DNA of 64,000 nt from Amoebophrya sp. A120 (taxonomy: Eukaryota > Sar > Dinophyceae > Syndiniales > Amoebophryaceae), in the NCBI GenBank assembly GCA_905178155.1, contig CAJINV010000018.1, forward strand, positions 910,609 to 974,608. Reading direction: 5' to 3'. Below, piece by piece: positions 59,683 to 64,000 of this stretch (the first letter of the stretch is position 1; every line of letters begins with the position of its first letter). The notes under the pieces were generated by a model. That model made no database searches. It had not been told where the DNA came from and saw nothing but the letters and a program-made list of their open reading frames with translations. Position numbers and translations under genes: made by a program.

Positions 59683-62600
59683 TTAGCTTCCGGTTTTCGC
59701 CATTTTTCTTGCCTTCCAGGCCTGTGCCGCCTGCAGGATCTTCAAATTCTTCTCGCCTGCGGAGTCCTCTGGGAATATGTAGTCGATAAATTCCTCGTAA
59801 TCGTCCTCGTCGGGCCCCGTGTTTTATTGTGAGGAAACATCCCTCCTCCCCATATCGAAAAGGCGTGCCTTTCAAAATTTGTGACGCTGATTTGTGGCCA
59901 CGGATCGGGTCTGTCTTGCAAGAGAGCAAAGCCAGGGCTTCCGCTGCACTTCGCAGGCGATTTGCAATGCTGCTACGCAACTAGGGCAGACATCTGCCAT
60001 GCTAAGTGCTTACCCCAAGCCACCCCTTTCAGAGCTTCGTATCTGTCTGCAGTCCTCTACCGCAAGACAAATCCGATTTGTGTACACAAATCCTGCATCA
60101 CAGATTTCCATTCCGATATGGGGAGGGGGGATTTTTCGTTTCAATATGTTTTTTCGCACCTTCTTCTTCTTCGGCTGCCGGTCCTGGATCTTTTCGTACC
60201 AGGCTTTTCGGCTGCCGTCCTCTATCGGGAGAAAAAAGTGTTTCACTGTGCAGAGGAGGACTTTATTGCAAGTTTTGCATTACAAGTTCGTTACACATGA
60301 CAAGGAAAACCTGCCATGCGTACTACCTAAGGGAAAACGCATTGAAAAAGACAATGTCTTGCATGTGTAGCAAGACAAATGCGTCTGTGTTGCTGCATTA
60401 CATGCATCACAAGTTTCATACAGTGAAACAGTTTTTTCCTGCGATATCTTCCTCGTTGACGTGAATGAGCAACTCCTGCTCCTCGTCCGCCACGAAAATT
60501 TCGTCCCGCGCGCGTTTCTTATCCAGTGCAAACATGTCTAGGTCTGCAATAAACTTGTGATGCTGAATTGCGTGTGCTTGAAGCGCTTGCCGTTGCAGCC
60601 AAGCATGACAAGTCTACTTTGAGACGCCTTCTAAAGCCCAGTACGCATTACAAATTGCGTTTCTGCATCACAAAGGAGGCTGCTCTTTTGCTGCTCACGC
60701 AACACAGATTTTCCAGGAATGTAAATGTAACACCCGCATTACAAGTTCCACATTTATTCCGAACCCAGACACGATTATATTTGCAGTCCATATTTCTCCA
60801 GCTGGAGCCACTGCTCTAACAGCATCGCGCGCTGCTCGTTCATTTTCTGTTCCTTGTACTCCTTCAGCCCCCGTTCGAACAGCGCCCGCATCTTGGGCAG
60901 GTTCCGGGCGGTCTCCAGCTCAAACTCGGCGTAGGTGCGCCACACGCGTACGTGGTTGGTCTTTTCCAGCAGCCGTTCGAGTAGGTCGCGCGCCTTGTCG
61001 AACTCGTTCAAACTAATCTCCAAATCGATGTACTTGCGCCACATCAGTTCGGGCAAATCCTGCACCACGTCGAGTGCGGTCTCGCACAGAAATCGGCACC
61101 GGTCGTACTCTTCCAGAGACTATCAAATGCAAATATCCCTGGATGCCTGGAAAATGATGCAACTTGTGATGCTGCCATTCGATAACTAAAAAAATCTGTA
61201 TTGCATGGGCAGCAAGAGGAACCTATTAGCTGCTACTTGTAGTGGGTATAATTTCTCATGCGGTATAGGCATCCATTAGGAAGCCGTCACAAAACCTGTC
61301 ATGCTACGGCATGCTTCACAGACTTTATGGGTCATGCAAAATGTGCATGACAAACCTTCCACTCATCCAGACCCAGACATATTTGCAGTGCGTAGAGACT
61401 CTTCGAACTCGACGTACCTGATCCAGGGCTGCGGCATCAGGGGGTGCTTCTCGCACAATTTTTCGTAAATCGTGCGGCACTTGTCGAAATTCCCGAACCG
61501 CAGCTCCACGTCCGCGTACCACTCGAAAATTTTCTGCTTCCCGCACTCCCCGATCCCGCGCCCAAAGATCCGCCGCGCCTGCTCCAGGTTGCCCCGGCGC
61601 AGCTCAAACTCGCTGTACAGCTTGTACAGCTTCGCGAAAGTCAGCTTTTTCGTCGCCGTCAGTTTCATATGGAAGTGTCAGGATCGAAATCGACAAAGTT
61701 GCAATGCATAAAATCTATACCAGTTGGACCTACAGTTTCCATTTGGCGCATCACAAATGCTCACCGCGCCGGAAGCGAATCTGTCAGGCTGTTCAGGGCA
61801 TTAAACGAGCTCCCTTCTGACATGCTAGTTAGCAGCACTATAATCTGCCTTCTTTGCATCCGATGCAACAGAGGCGCCCTCATCTGCGTCGTATTTTATG
61901 CATGACAAATGATTTCAACTGTGTCGATTTCGCTGCTGGCGCTTCCATACTTCATATCAACTGTAAAAATGTCTGGGTCTGGAAAATTTCCAGGTTTGTC
62001 ATGCATATTTCGCATGGGCTATGATGCCTGTAATGTATGACCTAGCATGACAGATTTTTTGCGGGCATCTTGATGCCTATCCCGCATGACAAATGCCCTC
62101 TCCGCGGAGCAAAAACTGGACGCCTCTTGCTGCTCATGCAATACAGATTTTCTTAGATTCCAAAAATAGCATCACAAGTTGCATTCTTCCAGACATCCAG
62201 GGATTTTTGCAATCCATACTTCACCGCGGTGTCGTACACCTTGCGGGTTTTCGGGTATCAAGTGCAAAAATGTCTGGGTCTGGAAGAGTGTAAACTTGTC
62301 ATGCAGATTTTCCATGACCCATGAGGTCTGGAATGCGGCACTTAGCATGACAGACTCTGTGAGGTCTCTGCCATGCCTATCCTGCATGAGAAACTCCCTC
62401 CCAACTTGGTCGAAAGTGGATAGCTTTTGGCACTCATGCAACACAGAGTTTTGTATGCTTCAGATTTACCATGACAAGTTACCACCTTCCAGACCCAGAC
62501 ATATTTGCAATTCATATCGGGTAGTCCTCTGCCACCGTTTCCTCGAAAAGGGCGTAGTTGTACCACAGGTAGATGTACCGCTTCCAGTAGTCCTTCTGCG

Positions 62601-64000
62601 CGACGGGCGGAAACTGGGCGATGGCGCGCTCGTAGAGTTCGCGAATCTGAGTGATGTCACCACCTTGCTCCTCGAGGCGGAGGTAATCAAACCAAGTGTC
62701 GTAATCGCGAGGCTTGTCCTTCAGAGTCTCCTCATAAGCAAACCTGATACATATAAACGAATGTGGTTTATTTCAACAATGGAATTTCCATTTCCTGTCT
62801 GCATGTGCATTATGAGGATATGTTTCATCACGGTAAAAATTCGTACCATGAACATGATGCGTCATTCACTTTAATATTATTCACGTAGCAGCACTGCAGA
62901 TCAGAAGTATCCTGTACTTATTGTAGTTCTTGCTTCGTCAACTAAAAAGCTGAGCGAACGAGAAATCGCATGATGTTGACATTGCATCCTAAAGTCAAAT
63001 TCCGATTTCCTTACCTTCTTTTCTGCATGACCACGTCTTCGATTTGGTCCGGTTTTCCGTAGATTTTTTCGAAATTGACGTATTTTTGGTACAAATCCTC
63101 AGCCCGGTCCTTTGTGATGAGCTCCAGTCCGCCCTTAAAAATGGCCCGCGCCCGGTCGTACTCCTTAGCCCGGATCTATCGAATGCAAAAATGTCTGGGT
63201 CTGGAAGAATGCAAGGTTTGTCATGCATATTTCTCATGACCCATGATGCCTGTAATGCATGACCTAGCATCGCAGACTTTTAGGGGGCTTCATGATGCAC
63301 CTTCCGCATGAGAAACGCCCTGTCCGTGTAGCACAAAGCGCACCCCTCTTGCTGGTCATGCAATACAAACTTTTTTAGAGTCCGAAAACAGCATGACAAG
63401 TTGCATTCTTCCGGACCCAGCCATTTTTACATTTGATAGGATCTCAAAGTGCGCGAACTGGATGTAGAACTGCTCGTCAAGTTCGTTCCCCAAAAGCTCC
63501 AGTGCCTTTTCGTAGCCGGACCGCGTGCGCTTGATCTTCAGTGGGTCGTTGTTCGCGTGTCGCTCCTCGAATTTATCCTGTGCAAAAGTATCGCACTCGT
63601 ATTGCAATCATGCATTACAAATCTTGTACTTGTTCTTAAGCTAAATCCGCATTACAAATTTTTTTTCTCATGCTGAGGAAATTATTTGTGATGCATTTAT
63701 ACGAGTACGATAATTTTGCAGTGCATAGAATTTCACCAGCCGCAAAAACGTATCACGAGAAAAAAGTGTTACAGTTACACATTTGTTGGAGTTTCTGCAT
63801 CACAAATTTTCACTGTCTGGCAGAGAAAACTTGCAATGCGAAGATCATAAGGGAAAACAGGAAGGAAACGAGGCTGCCAAGCATTTCCTGCATGAGAAAA
63901 GTTGTCTGTGTTGCCGGTCGTGCAACACAATGTGTAACTGCAACACTTTTTTCTTGCGATAAAACGCCTGCTGCGTGCAGTGGCAGGAGACGTAGCGCTC
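59683..64000 (-). CDS. CRNKL1: Crooked-neck / Clf1 spliceosome factor with HAT repeats, 5' end outside window
   Basis: Scaffold of the NineTeen complex needed for spliceosome assembly, nuclear. Exons: 64000-63962, 63750-63728, 63573-63439, 63176-63015, 62743-62517, 62255-62219, 61667-61395, 61120-60793, 60518-60447, 60222-60147, 59824-59683. HAT (half-a-TPR) repeats follow in order: [150 protein letters not shown], and [20 protein letters not shown]. The acidic C-terminal block ([20 protein letters not shown]) is typical of the family. The single GT-AG intron is 62744-63014; ten introners make up the other nine introns, one intron holding two of them. The N-terminus lies beyond 64000. Confidence 0.93.
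59825..60146 (-). mobile_element. Introner, family F (322 bp)
   Basis: Starts TATTGTGAGGAAACATCCCT and ends GATTTTTCGTTTCAATA, with perfect repeat TGTTT. Arms CTCCCCATATCG / CGATATGGGGAG. Confidence 0.88.
60223..60446 (-). mobile_element. Introner, family G (224 bp)
   Basis: Starts TATCGGGAGAAAAAAGTGTT and ends AAACAGTTTTTTCCTGCGATA; flanks TCCTC/TCTTC. Confidence 0.86.
60519..60792 (-). mobile_element. Introner, family B (274 bp)
   Basis: Starts TATCCAGTGCAAACATGTCT and ends CGATTATATTTGCAGTCCATA, with perfect repeat TTTCT. One arm reads GAACCCAGACACG, so it is partly degenerate. Confidence 0.83.
61121..61394 (-). mobile_element. Introner, family B (274 bp)
   Basis: Starts TATCAAATGCAAATATCCCT and ends AGACATATTTGCAGTGCGTA, with perfect repeat GAGAC. 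The left arm carries the CCTGGATG variant of the arm. Confidence 0.86.
61668..61949 (-). mobile_element. Introner, family P (282 bp), first of a stacked pair
   Basis: Starts TATGGAAGTGTCAGGATCGA and ends CTGCTGGCGCTTCCATA; GAAATCGACA(A/C)AGTTG lies in both arms. Flanks TTTCA/CTTCA. Only five bases (CTTCA) separate it from the next introner. Confidence 0.85.
61955..62218 (-). mobile_element. Introner, family B (264 bp), second of a stacked pair
   Basis: Starts TATCAACTGTAAAAATGTCT and ends GGGATTTTTGCAATCCATA, with perfect repeat CTTCA, which is also the flank of the neighbouring family P element. The pair must be removed together to restore [16 protein letters not shown]. Confidence 0.87.
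62256..62516 (-). mobile_element. Introner, family B (261 bp)
   Basis: Ends are TATCAAGTGCAAAAATGTCT and AGACATATTTGCAATTCATA, with perfect repeat TCGGG. Only a 37-nt exon separates it from the stacked pair. Confidence 0.9.
62744..63014 (-). other. Canonical GT-AG intron (271 bp)
   Basis: Donor GTAAGG, acceptor TATCAG on the minus strand; joins VVMQKRR to [10 protein letters not shown]. No inverted-repeat ends. It is the only conventional intron in this part of the gene. Confidence 0.85.
63177..63438 (-). mobile_element. Introner, family B (262 bp)
   Basis: Ends are TATCGAATGCAAAAATGTCT and CCATTTTTACATTTGATA, with perfect repeat GGATC. Confidence 0.9.
63574..63727 (-). mobile_element. Introner, family A (154 bp)
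   Basis: Starts TATCCTGTGCAAAAGTATCG and ends CGATAATTTTGCAGTGCATA, with perfect repeat GAATT. Confidence 0.9.
63751..63961 (-). mobile_element. Introner, family D (211 bp)
   Basis: Ends are TATCACGAGAAAAAAGTGTT and AACACTTTTTTCTTGCGATA, with perfect repeat AAACG. Only a 23-nt exon separates it from 63574-63727. Its interior is nearly the reverse complement of the family D copy at 18501-18711, so the family inserts in both orientations. Confidence 0.9.

Noticed and set aside
1-64000. CRISPR-like array, because short motifs recur hundreds of times
   Set aside because: Motif copies are degenerate, occur in both orientations at irregular spacing and lie inside eukaryotic introns; there are no cas-like genes.
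1-64000. Inverted-repeat insertions taken as bacterial-type terminators or MITEs in intergenic DNA
   Set aside because: All 72 lie inside coding genes and restore frames when removed, so introns are the better explanation.
1-64000. tRNA and rRNA genes
   Set aside because: No cloverleaf with conserved T-loop (GTTCRA) and no rRNA core sequence was recognised on either strand; a covariance search was not possible.

Overview
The window reads as nuclear DNA of a protist with intron-dense genes, most likely a parasitic dinoflagellate of the Amoebophrya (Syndiniales) type. Coding exons are short and almost all recognisable ones lie on the minus strand, a one-way arrangement common in dinoflagellates. 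Most introns are not GT-AG: they are insertions with terminal inverted repeats that begin TAT and end ATA, and they usually carry a 5-bp direct repeat of exon sequence on both sides. Such 'introners' with non-canonical ends have been described in Amoebophrya. The organism call is inference; the intron structures are read directly. Families of introner termini are called A to P here.

Layout, from right to left, which is the direction of transcription. 64000-59683: crooked-neck (CRNKL1/Clf1) splicing factor, 5' end outside the window. 58067-56295: sphingolipid delta-4 desaturase. 54442-49222: single-pass membrane protein with four ubiquitin-interacting motifs. 49123-47521: GC-rich element with terminal inverted repeats. 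47193-46767: 77-residue membrane protein. 46583-42477: epsin (ENTH domain). 41146-39113: coiled-coil protein, probably flagellar. 38340-37410: AT-rich gene of unknown function. 37211-30317 and 22031-15910: two diverged FAM135-type lipase-fold paralogues, separated by 29163-23761, a possible archaeo-eukaryotic primase. 15194-12443: EF-hand protein. 11483-1: very long OSCA/CSC1/TMEM63-like membrane protein whose 28 introns are all introners; its 3' end is outside the window.

I count 72 introners in at least 16 terminal families. Family lengths are tight: A about 150, B about 260, C about 280, D about 210, E about 306, F about 322 bp. Conceptual removal of each element with one copy of its flanking repeat restores the reading frame wherever I checked, including a canonical EF-hand loop, desaturase histidine boxes and HAT repeats. 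A second intron class is canonical (GT-AG, occasionally GC-AG) and includes very small introns of 36 to 49 nt. Most notable are two introners stacked at one site in the splicing-factor gene, an introner swollen to 983 bp by a nested insertion, and a short internal motif (GCATNACAAA and its complement) shared by introner families with unrelated ends.

The genes do not form one pathway. They are housekeeping and signalling genes: splicing, sphingolipid synthesis, endocytosis, ubiquitin binding, membrane transport and flagellar structure. Exon boundaries inside 5-bp flanking repeats are ambiguous by up to 5 bp. Product names come from motif recognition by eye, without any database search.
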